From positions 186,001 to 250,000 of the forward strand of contig CAVSLN010000013.1 of the NCBI GenBank assembly GCA_963728855.1: a DNA stretch of 64,000 nt, given 5' to 3'. A program made the position numbers and the translations under genes. Under the pieces are notes generated by a model. It was given only the letters and a program-made list of their open reading frames with translations. It was not told where the DNA came from and searched no databases. This document shows, piece after piece, positions 17,358-26,485 of the stretch. The stretch is from AC-43 sp963728855. Its GTDB lineage: Bacteria; Actinomycetota; Actinomycetes; Mycobacteriales; Micromonosporaceae. Position 1 is the first letter of the stretch, and each line of letters starts with the position of its first letter.

Positions 17358-18758
17358 GTGACTTCTCCACGGGCGGCCGCCAAGCCCCGGGCGGCGTACG
17401 AGTGTGACGCGTGCGGACACCGGCCGCCCAAGTGGGTCGGGCGGTGCCCCGAGTGCGGCGAGTGGGGCTCGGTGATCGACTCCACCGGCGGTGCCGGGCT
17501 GCCCGGCACCGTCCGTACGGTCACCCCCCGCGCCCCGCTACAGCCCGCCCGCCCGATCGCGACGATCAGCGCCGAGCCGGCCCGCTACCGGCCGACCGGC
17601 GTCGGCGAGCTGGACCGGGTGCTCGGCGGCGGGCTGGTCCCCGGCGCCGTGGTGCTGCTCGCCGGTGAGCCCGGGGTGGGCAAGTCGACGCTGCTGCTCG
17701 ACGTCGCCCAGCAGTGGGCGAGCGGGGCCGGTTCGCCCGCGCTCGTGGTGTCCGGCGAGGAGTCGACCAGCCAGGTGCGGCTGCGCGCCGAGCGGCTCGG
17801 CGCCCTGCACGAGCGGCTCTACCTGGCCGCCGAGACCGACCTGTCGGCACTGCTCGGGCACCTCGACGCGGTCAGGCCCGGGCTGCTCGTGGTCGACTCG
17901 GTGCAGACCATCACCGCGCCTGGCACCGACGGCGTGCCGGGCGGCGTCACCCAGGTGAGGGCGGTCACCGCGGCCCTGGTCGCCACGGCGAAGGAGCGCA
18001 ACGTGGCGACCGTACTGGTGGGCCACGTCACCAAGGACGGTCAGGTGGCCGGCCCCCGGGTGCTCGAGCACCTCGTCGACGTCGTCCTGCAGTTCGAGGG
18101 CGACCGGCACTCGTCGCTGCGGTTGGTCCGCGGCCTGAAGAACCGGTTCGGGGCGGCCGACGAGGTGGGCTGCTTCGAGATGCACGAGGGCGGCATCAAC
18201 GGTCTGTCCGACCCGAGCGGCCTGTTCCTCACCCGGTACGCGGAGCCCACTCCGGGCACCTGTGTCACGGTCGCCATGGAGGGCCGGCGGGCCCTGGTCA
18301 CCGAGGTCCAGGCGCTGATCGGCGCGCAGGTGGCCGGCTCGCCCAGGCGTACGGTCTCCGGTCTCGACTCGGCCCGGTTGGCCATGGTGCTCGCGGTGCT
18401 CCAACGCCGTACCGACGCGAAGCTGCACGATCGCGAGGTGTTCGCGGCCACGGTCGGCGGCATCCGGGTGGTCGAGCCGGCCGCCGATCTCGGCATGGCG
18501 CTCGCCGTCGCGTCCGCCACGCACAACCTTCCGCTCGCCGCTGACCTGGTAGCGATCGGCGAGGTGGGCCTGACCGGGGAGGTACGCCGGGTCGGCGCGG
18601 TCCCGCGCCGGCTCGCCGAGGCCGCCCGGCTCGGCTTCCGGTACGCACTGGTGCCGCCGGGCAGCAACGCCGGCACCGGACCGGCCGGGATGACCGTACG
18701 GGAGGTGCCCGACGTCCGTACCGCCGTCCACTGGGCCGCCCGCGCCTCGGCTGAATAA
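17358..18758 (+). CDS. radA: DNA repair protein RadA
   Basis: 466 residues. Branch-migration helicase in recombination. N-terminal zinc finger Cys16-Cys19...Cys30-Cys33 (YECDACGHRPPKWVGRCPEC); RecA core with Walker A GEPGVGKST at 103-111; the RadA-specific LKNRFGAADEVGCFEM; C-terminal Lon-like domain with ATVGGIRVVEPAADLGMALAV and GLTGEVRRVGAVPRRL. Full length. Followed closely by disA, the usual actinobacterial and Bacillus pairing. Confidence 0.97.
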   Translation: MTSPRAAAKPRAAYECDACGHRPPKWVGRCPECGEWGSVIDSTGGAGLPGTVRTVTPRAPLQPARPIATISAEPARYRPTGVGELDRVLGGGLVPGAVVLLAGEPGVGKSTLLLDVAQQWASGAGSPALVVSGEESTSQVRLRAERLGALHERLYLAAETDLSALLGHLDAVRPGLLVVDSVQTITAPGTDGVPGGVTQVRAVTAALVATAKERNVATVLVGHVTKDGQVAGPRVLEHLVDVVLQFEGDRHSSLRLVRGLKNRFGAADEVGCFEMHEGGINGLSDPSGLFLTRYAEPTPGTCVTVAMEGRRALVTEVQALIGAQVAGSPRRTVSGLDSARLAMVLAVLQRRTDAKLHDREVFAATVGGIRVVEPAADLGMALAVASATHNLPLAADLVAIGEVGLTGEVRRVGAVPRRLAEAARLGFRYALVPPGSNAGTGPAGMTVREVPDVRTAVHWAARASAE

Positions 18759-18813
18759 AAACGGGTGAACCAAAGTCACTACACCGGACGGTCACGACGG
18801 GCGCACCGATCCG

Positions 18814-18825
18814 TAGACTGTTCGG
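18814..18825 (+). promoter_or_regulatory. leaderless promoter -10 of disA
   Basis: TAGACT, 6 nt, then GTG at 18826, without a Shine-Dalgarno. Suggests disA has its own promoter in the 67-bp gap after radA. Confidence 0.5.
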
Positions 18826-20007
18826 GTGCCGATCGACCGAGACGCCACCCGGTTCACCAGCCCCGGGCCCAACCGGGCTGGCGCCGGCCTGACCATGCGG
18901 GCCGGCGGCAACGGCGTCGCCACCTGGGCTGGCGGCAGCGCCAGCAGCGACCCACTGCGCGTGACCCTGGCGCTGATGGCGCCCGGTACCGCGCTGCGCG
19001 ACGGGTTGGAGCGGATCCTGCGCGGCCGCACCGGCGCGCTGATCGTCCTCGGGAACGACCGTACGGTCGAGTCCCTGTGTACCGGCGGCTTCCCGCTGGA
19101 CATCGAGTTCTCCGCGACCCGGCTGCGGGAGCTGTGCAAGATGGACGGCGCGGTCGTACTGTCCTCCGACGGCACCCGGATCGTGCGCGCCAACGTGCAC
19201 CTCATGCCCGACCCGTCGATCCAGACCGAAGAGTCGGGCACCCGGCACCGTACGGCGGAGCGGGTCGCCAAGCAGACCGGGTACCCGGTCATCTCGGTCA
19301 GCCAGTCGATGCACATCATCGGCCTGTACGTCACCGGGCAGCGGCACGTGCTCGACGACTCGGGCGCCATCCTGTCCCGGGCCAACCAGGCGCTCGCCAC
19401 GCTCGAGCGCTACAAGCTGCGGCTGGACGAGGTGTCCGGGGCGCTGTCCGCGCTGGAGATCGAGGACCTGGTGACCGTACGGGACGCGGTCGCCGTGGTG
19501 CAGCGGCTGGAGATGGTGCGCCGGATCGCGGACGAGATCGCCGGGTACGTGGTCGAGCTGGGTACCGACGGCCGGCTGCTCTCCCTCCAACTGGAGGAGC
19601 TGATGTCGGGGGTCGACGCCGACCGTACCCTCGTCATCCGCGACTACTTACCCGGTGGCCGGCGGCTGCGCCAGCTTGAGGACGCCCTCGACGACCTGGA
19701 CACCCTGTCCCCGTCCGAGCTGATCGACCTGGTCGCGGTCGGCAAGGCGCTGGGCTACCCGGGCGCCTCCGACGCGCTGGACGTGGCCGTCTCCCCGCGC
19801 GGGTTCCGCCTGCTGGCCAAGGTGCCCCGGCTGCCCGGTACGGTCGTGGACCGGCTCGTCGACCACTTCGGCTCGCTCCAGCGCCTGCTCGGCGCGACGG
19901 TGGAGGACCTGCAGGCGGTCGACGGCGTGGGCGACGCCCGGGCCCGTGGCGTGCGCGAAGGACTCTCCCGCCTGGCCGAGGCTTCGATCCTGGAGCGCTA
20001 CGTCTGA
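18826..20007 (+). CDS. disA: diadenylate cyclase DisA, DNA integrity scanning protein
   Basis: 393 residues, about 30 longer at the N-terminus than the Bacillus protein. Makes the second messenger c-di-AMP from two ATP and scans DNA for branched structures. The cyclase domain shows DGA at 107-109 and GTRHRTAERV with RHR at 140-142, the two signature motifs. A helical linker follows, then a C-terminal helix-hairpin-helix DNA-binding part (LLGATVEDLQAVDGVGDARARGVREGL). Partner of radA. The stop codon lies at the edge of a dispersed repeat that duplicates the sequence TACGTCTGAGC. Confidence 0.97.
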   Translation: MPIDRDATRFTSPGPNRAGAGLTMRAGGNGVATWAGGSASSDPLRVTLALMAPGTALRDGLERILRGRTGALIVLGNDRTVESLCTGGFPLDIEFSATRLRELCKMDGAVVLSSDGTRIVRANVHLMPDPSIQTEESGTRHRTAERVAKQTGYPVISVSQSMHIIGLYVTGQRHVLDDSGAILSRANQALATLERYKLRLDEVSGALSALEIEDLVTVRDAVAVVQRLEMVRRIADEIAGYVVELGTDGRLLSLQLEELMSGVDADRTLVIRDYLPGGRRLRQLEDALDDLDTLSPSELIDLVAVGKALGYPGASDALDVAVSPRGFRLLAKVPRLPGTVVDRLVDHFGSLQRLLGATVEDLQAVDGVGDARARGVREGLSRLAEASILERYV

Positions 20008-20075
20008 GCGGAGCCGAGCCGCCCTTTGGCGAGGCGAGCACAGACAGCGAGACCTACGTCTGAGCAGAGCCGAGC
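20004..20075 (-). repeat. dispersed 3'-end repeat R1, inverted (copy 3 plus partial)
   Basis: The reverse complement of the R1 unit starts at the disA stop, and CTACGTCTGAGC followed by AGAGCCGAGC recurs at 20054, giving a second partial unit. Lies between the convergent disA and the next minus-strand gene. Confidence 0.8.
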
Positions 20076-20080
20076 AGCCG

Positions 20081-20779
20081 CTAACTGCCCATCGCGGGGA
20101 TCGTGAAGGTGACCGGCGCGCTCACCTTGGTGTCCAGCTTGGCCACGAGCTGGTACGTGCCGGCCGCCGCGGGGGTCGGGTTGGTACACGCCTGCCCGAC
20201 CGTACCGTCCCAGCCGCGGGTGAACTGGCTCTCGATGCCCGGCCCGAACGTACGCACGTCGCGCTGCCCGTGCGCATACTGGCAGTAGTCGGAGGACCAG
20301 ACAGTCTGGCCGTTCTGCACCACGTGCAACTCCTGCGGGTCGGTACCGACGTCCCGCATGCAGCTACGGCTGGAGATGTTCTTGATCGTCAAGATCATCT
20401 CGTAGGCGTAGGTGCCGCCGGTGATCTTCTTGATCGCCGGAGTGAGCCGCATCTCGTCGTCGGTACAGAAGTCGACGGCGACCGGCGGACCCCCGGGCGC
20501 GCCCGGACCGGGGAGGCCGCCCGATGACGCCGGTGCCGTCGAGGACGGCGCGCCGCTTCCCGGTCCGGCTCCGATGATCGGGCTGAGTACCGACGGCGAC
20601 GGGTCCGGTGACGACGAGTTCGTCGACGAACCGGTCGGCTGCTGGCCCGCGGCGTTGGAGCCGTCCGACCCGCCGCACGCGTACGACACGAGCAGGACGA
20701 GCACCAGCAGCGCGCCGACGACAAGCGCCCGGCGTCGCCAGTAGACGGCCGGAGGTAGCGGGCCAACCGTCAGGTTCAT
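20081..20779 (-). CDS. membrane-anchored hypothetical protein (Rv3587c-like by position)
   Basis: 232 residues. The chosen ATG gives a short N-terminus (MNLTVGPLPPAVYWRRR), one membrane segment (ALVVGALLVLVLLVSYACGG), a Ser/Pro/Gly linker, and an outer beta-rich domain (VDFCTDDEMRLTPAIKKITG, YAYEMILTIKNISSRSCMRD, GTYQLVAKLDTKVSAPVTF) with four cysteines that could form disulfides. The outer domain looks like an immunoglobulin-like fold. Same place and strand as Rv3587c beside disA in mycobacteria. Function unknown. Confidence 0.7.
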   Translation of the reverse strand: MNLTVGPLPPAVYWRRRALVVGALLVLVLLVSYACGGSDGSNAAGQQPTGSSTNSSSPDPSPSVLSPIIGAGPGSGAPSSTAPASSGGLPGPGAPGGPPVAVDFCTDDEMRLTPAIKKITGGTYAYEMILTIKNISSRSCMRDVGTDPQELHVVQNGQTVWSSDYCQYAHGQRDVRTFGPGIESQFTRGWDGTVGQACTNPTPAAAGTYQLVAKLDTKVSAPVTFTIPAMGS

Positions 20780-20848
20780 AGTGGCGCCACGGTATCGGCA
20801 AAGCGAAACGCGATCACGCCGACGCGCCGCTACCACCCTCACACGACC

Positions 20849-21379
20849 TTACAGATAAACCTTTCGGGCATAGATCGCGTGCGGACCCGGTACCCGGTCG
20901 AGGAATAACAGCCCAGCACAGTGGTCGATCTCGTGCTGGAGCGCGCGCGCCTCGAAGGCGTCGGTGACAATCGTCACGCTCTCCCCGGTACCGGGGAGCT
21001 GGCCGGTGACCACCAGGTGCCCGGCGCGCTTCACGTCCCCGGTCAGGTCCGGTACGGACATGCAGCCCTCCCGCCCCTTCTGCCACCGGCTGGCCTCGAC
21101 GACCTCGGCGTTGCACAGCACGAAGGTGCCGTGGCAGGTATGGGCCTTGGGGTGCCCGCTCACGTCGACCGCGAACACCTGCGCGCCCACCGCGACCTGC
21201 GGAGCCGCCAGGCCGACGCAGCCGGGCGAGACGCGCATCGTCGCCACGAGGTCGGCGGCGAGCGCGACGACCTGCGGGTCTGCCGGGTCGACCTTCTCGC
21301 CGGCCCGGGACAGCACCGGCTCCGGCGCCGCCACCACCGGCCGTACCGTTCCATCGGGCCCCTGCCACGCGACACTCAC
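20849..21379 (-). CDS. def: peptide deformylase
   Basis: 176 residues. Removes the formyl group from new proteins. Three family motifs: GCVGLAAPQ (53-61), EGCMS (104-108, metal ligand Cys106) and HEIDH (149-153, metal ligands His149/His153 and catalytic Glu150). HEIDHCAG replaces the usual HEIDHLxG, a small variation. Start ATG overlaps the ACT-domain gene stop by 4 bp. Confidence 0.95.
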   Translation of the reverse strand: MSVAWQGPDGTVRPVVAAPEPVLSRAGEKVDPADPQVVALAADLVATMRVSPGCVGLAAPQVAVGAQVFAVDVSGHPKAHTCHGTFVLCNAEVVEASRWQKGREGCMSVPDLTGDVKRAGHLVVTGQLPGTGESVTIVTDAFEARALQHEIDHCAGLLFLDRVPGPHAIYARKVYL

Positions 21380-21894
21380 AGGACGTCCGCCTCCGCGGTA
21401 CGGAGGCTCACCTCGACGCCGAGCCGCTGGGCGACCTCGTCGAGCTCCGTGACGAGCTCGTCAGTGTCCACAGTGGACGGTAGGTCGACCTCGGCGGAGA
21501 GCAGGTACAGCGTGCCGGACAGCCGGGTGGTGAGGTCGGTCACGTTGCCGCCGGCCTTGGTGAGCACCCGGGTCACGTCCGCCACGATGCCGAGCCGGTC
21601 GGCGCCGTGCACGATCAGGGTGTACGGGATGCCCGGGGCGGCGAAGCCGGCGTCGGGTGGGACGACCCGTACCGTCGCGACGAGGTTGCCATCGGCGGTG
21701 AGCTTCTCCAGCGCGGCGTCGACCTCCGCGGTGCCCGGCTCCCCAGCGCAGATCAGGGTCATCGCGAAGTGCCCGCGCAGCAGCGTCATGCTGGAGTCGG
21801 TCAGGTTGAGCCTCAGGCCGGCGAGCACGCCGGACACGTCCGCCACGATGCCCGGCCGGTCCCGGCCGACGACGGTTATCGCCAGTTCGTTCAC
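21376..21894 (-). CDS. tandem ACT-domain protein (GcvR-like)
   Basis: 172 residues with two ACT domains: LAITVVGRDRPGIVADVSGVL at the N-terminus and YTLIVHGADRLGIVADVTRVL from about residue 93. ACT pairs sense small molecules such as amino acids; GcvR-type proteins regulate glycine cleavage. The GTG start at 21894 begins the first domain; the frame stays open far upstream but has no homologous content there. Coupled to def by an ATGA overlap and divergent from mutY. One exact iterated palindrome at 21466 encodes PSTVD. Confidence 0.85.
   Translation of the reverse strand: MNELAITVVGRDRPGIVADVSGVLAGLRLNLTDSSMTLLRGHFAMTLICAGEPGTAEVDAALEKLTADGNLVATVRVVPPDAGFAAPGIPYTLIVHGADRLGIVADVTRVLTKAGGNVTDLTTRLSGTLYLLSAEVDLPSTVDTDELVTELDEVAQRLGVEVSLRTAEADVL
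21466..21478. repeat. iterated palindrome, exact copy
   Basis: GTCCACAGTGGAC in the ACT-domain gene, read as P-S-T-V-D. Confidence 0.95.
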
Positions 21895-21955
21895 ATTGCG
21901 CAGTGTGCCTGAGCCGGGCGCGCAACGCGAGCGCGGCATGGGAGGCTGGCACATC

Positions 21956-22855
21956 GTGGACGCGGTAGCCGAGGCGCTGATCGACTGGTTCGACCGGCAT
22001 GCCCGGGATCTCCCGTGGCGCCGGGCCGAGTCCGGCCCGTGGGGGGTGCTGGTCAGCGAGATCATGCTGCAGCAGACGCCGGTCGCCCGGGTCGAGCCGG
22101 TCTGGTACGCCTGGCTCGAGCGCTGGCCGACGCCCGCCACGCTCGCGGCCGACCCGCCCGCCGAGGCCATCCGGGCGTGGGGCCGGCTGGGGTACCCGCG
22201 ACGGGCGCTGCGCCTGCACTCCTGCGCGAACGCGATCGTGGAGCGCCACGGCGGAGCGGTACCCGACGACCTGGCCGCCCTGCTCGCCCTGCCCGGCATC
22301 GGCGGGTACACCGCCCGCGCGGTCGCCGTGTTCGCCTTCGGCCAGCGCCAACCGGTCGTCGACACCAACGTACGGCGGGTGGTCGCCCGAGCGGTCGCCG
22401 GCCGGCCGGACGCCGGTCCCGCCACCACGAGCGCCGACCTGGCCGCCACGGCCGAACTGCTGCCCGCCGAACCGGCCCGGGCCGGCCGGGCCAGCGCCGC
22501 CTTCATGGAGCTCGGTGCCCTCGTCTGTACCGCCCGTGCTCCCCGCTGCCACGACTGCCCGCTGAAGGGGTCGTGCGCGTGGCGCCTCGCGGGGCGGCCC
22601 GCGCCGGACGGCCCGACCCGGCGCCGGCAGGGGTACGCCGGCACCGACCGGCAGGTACGGGGTCTGTTGCTCGCCGTCCTGCGCGACACGACCGGCCCGG
22701 TCGCGCGTACCCGCCTGGACGTGGTGTGGGCCGACGCGGTGCAGCGAGACCGGGCGCTGGCCAGCCTGCTCGACGACGGGCTGATGGTGGAGCTGCCCGG
22801 CCACCGGTACGCCCTGGCCGGCGAGCCGGCTCTCGCCCCCGCCAACAGGCAGTGA
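21956..22855 (+). CDS. mutY: A/G-specific adenine DNA glycosylase
   Basis: 299 residues. Removes adenine opposite 8-oxoguanine. Catalytic Glu35 in SEIMLQQTPV, helix-hairpin-helix LPGIGGYTARAV with Asp136 in QPVVDTNVRR, and the 4Fe-4S cluster cysteines 191, 198, 201, 207 (C-x6-C-x2-C-x5-C). The C-terminus is short (LLLAVLRDTTGPVARTRLDV) and lacks a full NUDIX-like domain, as in other actinobacteria. GTG 21956 is preferred over ATG 21938 because GGGAGG sits between them at Shine-Dalgarno distance. Confidence 0.95.
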   Translation: MDAVAEALIDWFDRHARDLPWRRAESGPWGVLVSEIMLQQTPVARVEPVWYAWLERWPTPATLAADPPAEAIRAWGRLGYPRRALRLHSCANAIVERHGGAVPDDLAALLALPGIGGYTARAVAVFAFGQRQPVVDTNVRRVVARAVAGRPDAGPATTSADLAATAELLPAEPARAGRASAAFMELGALVCTARAPRCHDCPLKGSCAWRLAGRPAPDGPTRRRQGYAGTDRQVRGLLLAVLRDTTGPVARTRLDVVWADAVQRDRALASLLDDGLMVELPGHRYALAGEPALAPANRQ

Positions 22856-22860
22856 GTGGC

Positions 22861-22873
22861 TACTCTCAACGGC
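22861..22873 (+). promoter_or_regulatory. leaderless promoter -10 of the polysaccharide deacetylase gene
   Basis: TACTCT, 7 nt, then GTG at 22874. This selects GTG 22874 over the GTG at 22856 and the ATG at 22898. Confidence 0.45.
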
Positions 22874-23785
22874 GTGCCGACACCCCTCCGAGGCCGCATG
22901 GCTGCTGCCCGCGCGCTGTTCCTCGTCGCACTGGTCGCGTTGACCGCCTGCGCCAGCACGACGACGTCCCGTTGGACCGGCGGGTCCGCCGCGTCCGGCA
23001 GCCCGACGGTGTCGGGCGCGGCATCGGGCGCGCCATCGTTGTCGGGTGACCCCGGTGACGACGGGGGCGTATCCGGTACGCCCAGGTCGCCGTCCACGCC
23101 CGGGTCGCCGTCCACGCCCGGGTCGGCAACCGGCGCAGGTTCGTTCCAGGGCCGCCTGCCCAGCTTCCCGCCGGCGCCGCCACCGCAGCCGATCAAGGCA
23201 CCGGGCGGCCCGTACGCACCGATCTACAAGCGCCTGCCGGTCAACCAGCCGGTGGCGTTCCTCACGATGGACGATGGTTGGACCCAGCTGCCCGTGGCCA
23301 ACGAACTGATGCGCGAGGCACAGGTACCGTTCACGATGTTCCTGATCGGGCCGGTGGCCGCGCACAACCCGGGCTTCTTCAAGCAGCTTGAGGCGCAGGG
23401 TGGGGTGGTGGAGGACCACACGATCACCCACTCCGAGATGAAGGGCAAGCCGTACGACTTCCAGCGGCGCGAGGTGTGTGACGCCAGGACCTCGCTGGAG
23501 CAGACCTTCGGTACCACCCTGTCCTTCTTCCGGCCGCCGTTCGGCGACTACGACCAGACCACGCTGAAGGTCGTCCGCGACTGCGGGCTGAAGGCGGCCT
23601 TCTACTGGTCGGAGACGGTGAACAACGGCACGGTGTTCTACCAGACGGCCGACCACCGGGTCCACCCAGGCGACATCATCCTGATGCACTTCCGGCCGCG
23701 CTTCGTCGACGATGTCGTCGCCGCGCTGACCGCGATCCACGAGGCCGGCCTGACCCCGGCCCTGCTGGAGAACTACGTGACGTGA
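22874..23785 (+). CDS. polysaccharide deacetylase lipoprotein (NodB domain)
   Basis: 303 residues. Signal peptide with lipobox (FLVALVALTAC), a linker of Ser/Gly/Pro repeats (GSPSTPGSPSTPG), then a carbohydrate esterase 4 domain: AFLTMDDGW (the DD pair), EDHTITHSEM (metal histidines), FFRPPFGDYD and PGDIILMHFRP. Such enzymes deacetylate peptidoglycan or other N-acetylated glycans at the cell surface. Convergent with clpC; a perfect palindromic terminator lies between. Confidence 0.88.
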   Translation: MPTPLRGRMAAARALFLVALVALTACASTTTSRWTGGSAASGSPTVSGAASGAPSLSGDPGDDGGVSGTPRSPSTPGSPSTPGSATGAGSFQGRLPSFPPAPPPQPIKAPGGPYAPIYKRLPVNQPVAFLTMDDGWTQLPVANELMREAQVPFTMFLIGPVAAHNPGFFKQLEAQGGVVEDHTITHSEMKGKPYDFQRREVCDARTSLEQTFGTTLSFFRPPFGDYDQTTLKVVRDCGLKAAFYWSETVNNGTVFYQTADHRVHPGDIILMHFRPRFVDDVVAALTAIHEAGLTPALLENYVT

Positions 23786-23839
23786 CGCGCCGTGACGTGC
23801 CGTGACCCGGCGGAGCGAACCGGGCGCTCAGTTGGGCTC

Positions 23840-23873
23840 ACTCACGTCATGAGTAAAAACTCATGTCGTGAGT
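23840..23873. promoter_or_regulatory. double operator-like inverted repeats
   Basis: ACTCA-CGTCA-TGAGT and ACTCA-TGTCG-TGAGT separated by AAAA; each is an inverted repeat with 5-bp arms, and the two are near-perfect inverted copies of each other (one mismatch). They lie between convergent genes, an unusual place for an operator, so a folded RNA element is the alternative. Confidence 0.4.
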
Positions 23874-23907
23874 AACGCGGGACCAGCTCCCGCCGGCCCC
23901 GAACGTG

Positions 23908-23941
23908 CAGCGGCCCCGGACCGTACGGTCCGGGGCCGCTG
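23908..23941. terminator. bidirectional hairpin terminator (deacetylase / clpC)
   Basis: A perfect 34-bp palindrome (17-bp arms, starting CAGCGGCCCC and ending its complement) lies 13 bp beyond the clpC stop and between two convergent genes. No U-tract, as is common for actinobacterial terminators. Confidence 0.75.
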
Positions 23942-23953
23942 TCGTCGTACGCC

Positions 23954-26485
23954 CTACGCCGCGCCCTCGGCGGCACCGCCGCCGAGGTTGGCGGGCACCG
24001 TCTCCGGTACGGAGGCCGGCTTGTCCGCCCCACGGAAGAGGAGCTTGGACTGCTCGGGGTTGTTCGCGTCGCCCTCGCAGTCGACCACCACGATCTGCCC
24101 CGGCTTGAGCTCGTTGAACAGGATCCGCTCGGAGAGCGAGTCCTCGATCTCGCGCTGGATCGTCCGGCGCAGCGGACGGGCGCCCATCACCGGGTCCCAG
24201 CCCTTCTTCGCCAGCCAGAGCTTGGCGGAGTCGGTCAGCTCCAGGCCCATGTCCTTGTTGCGCAGCTGGGTCTCGATCCGGGAGATCATGATGTCCACGA
24301 TCTGCAGGATCTCGTCCTCGCCGAGCTGGTGGAAGACGATGGTGTCGTCGATCCGGTTGAGGAACTCGGGCCGGAAGTGCTGCTTGAGCTCGTCGTTGAC
24401 CTTCTGCTTCATCCGCTCGTAGTTGGACTCCGAGTCCTCGGACGCCTGGAAGCCCAGCGACACCGCCTTGGCCACGTCGCGGGTACCGAGGTTGGTGGTC
24501 AGGATGATCACCGTGTTCTTGAAGTCCACGATGCGGCCCTGGCCGTCGGTCAGCCGACCGTCCTCCAGGATCTGCAGCAGGGTGTTGAACACGTCCGGGT
24601 GGGCCTTCTCGATCTCGTCGAACAGGACCACCGAGAACGGCCGCCGGCGGACCTTCTCGGTCAGCTGGCCACCCTCGTCGTAACCGACGTACCCGGGCGG
24701 GGCACCGACCAACCGGGACACCGTGTACCGGTCGTGGAACTCCGACATGTCCAGCTGGATCAACGCGTCCTCGCTGCCGAACAGGAACTCGGCCAGTGCC
24801 TTGGACAGCTCGGTCTTACCGACCCCGGACGGGCCGGCGAAGATGAACGAGCCGGACGGCCGCTTCGGGTCCTTGAGGCCGGCCCGGGTACGCCGGATCG
24901 CCTTGGACACCGCCTTGACCGCGTCCTCCTGGCCGACGACCCGCTTGTGCAGCTCGTCCTCCATGCGCAGCAGCCGGGAGGTCTCCTCCTCGGTCAGCTT
25001 GTAGACCGGGATGCCCGTCCAGTTGGCGAGGACCTCGGCGATCTGCTCGTCGTCGACCTCACTGACCACGTCCAGGTCGCCGGCCTTCCACTCCTTCTCC
25101 CGCTGCGACTTCTGCCCGAGCAGCTGCTTCTCCCGGTCGCGCAGCTGCGCGGCCCGCTCGAAGTCCTGGGCGTCGATCGCCGACTCCTTGTCCCGGCGCA
25201 CCTGGGCGATGCGCTCGTCGAAGTCGCGCAGGTCTGGCGGAGCGGTCATCCGGCGGATCCGCATCCGGGCGCCGGCCTCGTCGATCAGGTCGATCGCCTT
25301 GTCCGGCAGGTACCGGTCGGAGATGTACCGGTCGGCCAGCGTCGCCGCCGCGACCAGTGCCGCGTCGGTGATGCTCACCCGGTGGTGCGCCTCGTACCGG
25401 TCGCGCAGCCCCTTGAGGATCTCGATGGTGTGCGCCAGCGACGGCTCACCCACCTGGATCGGCTGGAACCGGCGCTCCAGCGCGGCGTCCTTCTCCAGGT
25501 GCTTGCGGTACTCATCCAGCGTTGTCGCGCCGATGGTCTGCAGCTCACCCCGGGCCAGCATCGGCTTGAGGATCGAGGCCGCGTCGATCGCGCCCTCGGC
25601 GGCGCCCGCACCGACGAGGGTGTGGATCTCGTCGATGAACAGGATGATGTCGCCCCGGGTACGGATCTCCTTGAGCACCTTCTTGAGGCGCTCCTCGAAG
25701 TCACCGCGGTAGCGGGAGCCGGCCACCAGCGCGCCCAGGTCGAGGGTGTACAGCTGCTTGTCCTTGAGCGTCTCGGGCACCTCGCCCTTGACGATCGCCT
25801 GGGACAGCCCCTCGACGACGGCGGTCTTACCGACGCCGGGCTCACCGATGAGTACCGGGTTGTTCTTGGTACGGCGGGAGAGCACCTGCATCACCCGCTC
25901 GATCTCCTTCTCGCGCCCGATCACCGGGTCGAGCTTGCCCTCCCGGGCGGCCTGGGTCAGGTTGCGCCCGAACTGGTCGAGCACCAGGCTCGTGGACGGC
26001 GCCGCCTCGCCCTGCGCGCCACCGCCGGCGGCGGCGGGCTCCTTGCCCTGGTAGCCGGAGAGCAGCTGGATCACCTGCTGGCGGACCCGGTTGAGATCGG
26101 CGCCGAGCTTGACCAGCACCTGCGCGGCCACGCCCTCGCCCTCGCGGATCAGGCCGAGCAGGATGTGCTCGGTGCCGATGTAGTTGTGCCCGAGCTGAAG
26201 CGCCTCACGCAGGCTCAGCTCCAGCACCTTCTTGGCCCGAGGCGTGAAGGGGATGTGCCCGCTCGGGGCCTGCTGGCCCTGACCGATGATCTCCTCCACC
26301 TGCTGGCGAACACCCTCCAGGGAGATCCCCAGGCTCTCGAGCGCCTTGGCGGCCACCCCCTCGCCCTCATGAATGAGGCCAAGCAGGATGTGCTCGGTGC
26401 CGATGTAGTTGTGGTTGAGCATCCGGGCCTCTTCCTGGGCCAGGACGACCACCCGACGCGCCCGGTCGGTGAACCGCTCGAACAT
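23954..26485 (-). CDS. clpC: ATP-dependent Clp protease ATP-binding subunit ClpC
   Basis: 843 residues. Hexameric unfoldase feeding ClpP. Two Clp_N repeats at the N-terminus (NHNYIGTEHILLGLIHEGEG, GHNYIGTEHILLGLIREGEG), first AAA domain with GEPGVGKTAVVEGL, a UVR/M-domain with KESAIDAQDFERAAQLRD, second AAA domain with GPSGVGKTELSKAL and the C-terminal D2 region. GAGGAG sits about 8 nt before the ATG. Essential in mycobacteria. The last residues are Ala/Gly-rich (GGGAAEGAA). Confidence 0.97.
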   Translation of the reverse strand: MFERFTDRARRVVVLAQEEARMLNHNYIGTEHILLGLIHEGEGVAAKALESLGISLEGVRQQVEEIIGQGQQAPSGHIPFTPRAKKVLELSLREALQLGHNYIGTEHILLGLIREGEGVAAQVLVKLGADLNRVRQQVIQLLSGYQGKEPAAAGGGAQGEAAPSTSLVLDQFGRNLTQAAREGKLDPVIGREKEIERVMQVLSRRTKNNPVLIGEPGVGKTAVVEGLSQAIVKGEVPETLKDKQLYTLDLGALVAGSRYRGDFEERLKKVLKEIRTRGDIILFIDEIHTLVGAGAAEGAIDAASILKPMLARGELQTIGATTLDEYRKHLEKDAALERRFQPIQVGEPSLAHTIEILKGLRDRYEAHHRVSITDAALVAAATLADRYISDRYLPDKAIDLIDEAGARMRIRRMTAPPDLRDFDERIAQVRRDKESAIDAQDFERAAQLRDREKQLLGQKSQREKEWKAGDLDVVSEVDDEQIAEVLANWTGIPVYKLTEEETSRLLRMEDELHKRVVGQEDAVKAVSKAIRRTRAGLKDPKRPSGSFIFAGPSGVGKTELSKALAEFLFGSEDALIQLDMSEFHDRYTVSRLVGAPPGYVGYDEGGQLTEKVRRRPFSVVLFDEIEKAHPDVFNTLLQILEDGRLTDGQGRIVDFKNTVIILTTNLGTRDVAKAVSLGFQASEDSESNYERMKQKVNDELKQHFRPEFLNRIDDTIVFHQLGEDEILQIVDIMISRIETQLRNKDMGLELTDSAKLWLAKKGWDPVMGARPLRRTIQREIEDSLSERILFNELKPGQIVVVDCEGDANNPEQSKLLFRGADKPASVPETVPANLGGGAAEGAA

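Noticed and set aside
20921..21955. Long open frame extending mutY upstream over the ACT and def genes on the other strand
   Set aside because: It is the antisense of two clear genes; the MutY family starts at about 21956.
23786..23953. Possible small RNA gene between deacetylase and clpC
   Set aside because: Only palindromes are visible; no promoter-terminator pair or known RNA structure.
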